6,539 nt of DNA, taken from NCBI GenBank assembly GCA_021205375.1, contig JAJPXR010000072.1:1-6539 (forward strand). Direction: 5' to 3'. Below, in pieces: positions 5,687 to 6,539 of the stretch; position 1 is the stretch's first letter; every line of letters begins with the position of its first letter. The position numbers and the translations under genes were made by a program. The notes under the pieces were generated by a model. It saw nothing but the letters and a program-made list of their open reading frames with translations. It searched no databases and was not told where the DNA came from. The stretch is from Clostridiales bacterium. Lineage in GTDB: Bacteria; Bacillota; Clostridia; Oscillospirales; Oscillospiraceae.

Positions 5687-6390
5687 CGCCTTCCTTTCGC
5701 CCCGGAGAACTCGTAAGTTCCCTGCTGCCGGTCCCCGACGATGCGGCCCCGGTCCAGGTAGAGCACCCGCTTGTTCATCGCGTCCACCAGCGCCTTTTCG
5801 TGGGTGACCACCAGCACGGTGGTTTTCAGCTCCTGGTTGATGCGGTCAAACAACTGGAGGGTGTCCTGGCTCAGCTCCGGGTCCAGGTTGCCGGTGGGTT
5901 CGTCCGCCAAAATCACCTCCGGCCGGTTCATCAGCGCCCGGGCGATGGAGACCCGCTGCTGCTCTCCGCCGGACAGCTCGTGGGGGAAGCGCTGCTTTTT
6001 GTCGGCCATCCCCACCCAGCTCAGCACTTCGTCCACCCGGTCGTCGATGAAATAGGGGTCGATGTTGATGACCTTCATGACAAAGGCCAGGTTTTCCGCC
6101 ACCGTCTTGGTCTGGATCAGCCGGAAATCCTGAAAAACGACCCCCAGCGTCCTGCGGTAAAAGGGGACCTTGCGGTGCTTGAGCCGATTCAGGTCGAAGC
6201 TGTTGACCTGGATGTTTCCCCCGGTCAGCGGCTCCTCCTTGGTGATGAGCTTAAAGATGGTCGTCTTTCCCGAACCGGACGGCCCGACCAGAAAGACGAA
6301 CTCGCCATCCTTCACCTGGAAGGTGGCGTCCTGAACGGCAAGCTGCTCTGCCCCTTTATATCGTTTGGAAACGTGCTGGAAGTCGATCAT
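5683..6390 (-). CDS. ftsE: Cell division ATP-binding protein FtsE
   Basis: FtsE is the cytoplasmic ATPase that powers FtsX at the division or elongation site. The 235-residue product starts with the typical MIDFQHVSKRY and carries the ABC motifs in order: Walker A GPSGSGKT (36-43), Q-loop Q87 in VVFQDFRLI, signature LSGGEQ (139-144), Walker B VILADEP with catalytic E164, D-loop NLD (168-170) and switch H197 in VTHEKA. The FQDFRL segment and the small single-domain size, next to ftsX, distinguish it from LolD/MacB-type transporters. The ATG at 6390 has AGGA 9 nt upstream. It is the first gene after a strong promoter and overlaps ftsX by 4 nt. The C-terminal tail (221-235, QQGTYEFSGAKGRR) is basic and variable in the family. 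No key residue is missing. Confidence 0.97.
   Translation of the reverse strand: MIDFQHVSKRYKGAEQLAVQDATFQVKDGEFVFLVGPSGSGKTTIFKLITKEEPLTGGNIQVNSFDLNRLKHRKVPFYRRTLGVVFQDFRLIQTKTVAENLAFVMKVINIDPYFIDDRVDEVLSWVGMADKKQRFPHELSGGEQQRVSIARALMNRPEVILADEPTGNLDPELSQDTLQLFDRINQELKTTVLVVTHEKALVDAMNKRVLYLDRGRIVGDRQQGTYEFSGAKGRR
5692..5697 (-). promoter_or_regulatory. ftsX ribosome binding site (supports the TTG start)
   Basis: AAAGGA on the minus strand (5697-5692), inside the end of ftsE, lies 5 nt before the TTG at 5686. It supports this rare start codon. Confidence 0.7.
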
Positions 6391-6426
6391 GCTGAAGTAT
6401 CCTGCCTAAAAGCATTTTCGACAAAT

Positions 6427-6455
6427 AGTATAGTGTTTTTTTAGCCGGATGTCAA
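6427..6455 (-). promoter_or_regulatory. Strong predicted SigA-type promoter of the ftsE operon
   Basis: On the minus strand a perfect TTGACA (6455-6450) and TATACT (6432-6427, 5 of 6 matches) are 17 bp apart, with an A-tract in the spacer. Transcription would start near 6420, leaving a leader of about 30 nt that holds the AGGA ribosome binding site (6403-6400) of ftsE. Confidence 0.9.
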
Positions 6456-6539
6456 TACAGGACACGCAGCTTTGCAAAAAAAAGAGGTTCTATGTCAAGA
6501 GTTGGGGCAGAGAAAAATAACCCGCAAAAATAGTGAAGC
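6456..6539. other. AT-rich non-coding edge upstream of the ftsE promoter
   Basis: No open frame, tRNA or terminator is supported here. It has an A8 run (6476-6483) and a second TTGACA on the minus strand (6498-6493) with no -10 box at the right distance. It may hold upstream promoter sequence or the margin of a neighbouring element outside the window. Confidence 0.4.

Noticed and set aside
4712..5716. 334-residue plus-strand open frame opposite ftsX
   Set aside because: It is His/Gln-rich, spans the non-coding element and ftsX, and has no domain; ftsX on the other strand is certain.
6493..6498. Second promoter from the TTGACA upstream of the ftsE promoter
   Set aside because: The hexamer 17 bp downstream is GCAAAG, not a -10 box.

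Overview
The window looks like chromosomal DNA from a GC-rich gut-type Clostridia/Bacillota member (Oscillospiraceae-like). This rests on high-GC genes with AT-rich promoter gaps, purine-rich AGGAGG-type ribosome binding sites, the MEP isoprenoid gene ispE, and an FtsEX/PcsB-type cell-wall module. The genus is an inference from style, not from a search. Every supported gene lies on the minus strand, so transcription runs from high to low coordinates.

Right half (about 6455 down to 3043): a self-contained cell-envelope operon. A near-consensus sigma-70/SigA promoter (TTGACA, 17 bp, TATACT) drives ftsE, then ftsX (4-nt TTGA overlap). After a 189-nt gap comes a secreted coiled-coil protein with a 40-residue, almost pure serine linker and a C-terminal NlpC/P60 peptidase. 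A Rho-independent terminator closes the unit. FtsE (ATPase) and FtsX (membrane) form an ABC-type transducer, and the coiled-coil peptidase is the expected PcsB/CwlO-like hydrolase it controls. The ftsX-hydrolase gap holds an unusual element: inverted arrays of a 7-bp unit (NNNAGCT) spanning almost exactly from the ftsX stop codon to the hydrolase ribosome binding site.

Left half (about 3007 down to 1): a second unit with its own promoter and a leader stem-loop. It starts with thrH (phosphoserine phosphatase / homoserine phosphotransferase of the HAD family). A 261-nt gap follows, holding a compact three-stem repeat and an 8-bp inverted repeat. Then come a DUF1015 protein and ispE, joined by an ATGA stop/start overlap. 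ispE runs off the left edge. No clear separate promoter was seen for DUF1015, so read-through from thrH is plausible.

No dramatic unknown system such as a defence island, CRISPR array or phage is visible. The points most worth following are the pairing of a DUF1015 protein with a phosphoserine-acting enzyme, the heptamer inverted-repeat element, the three-stem repeat, the thrH leader that could mask its own ribosome binding site, and the poly-serine-tethered P60 hydrolase with Cys-His-Asn rather than Cys-His-His at its presumed active site.
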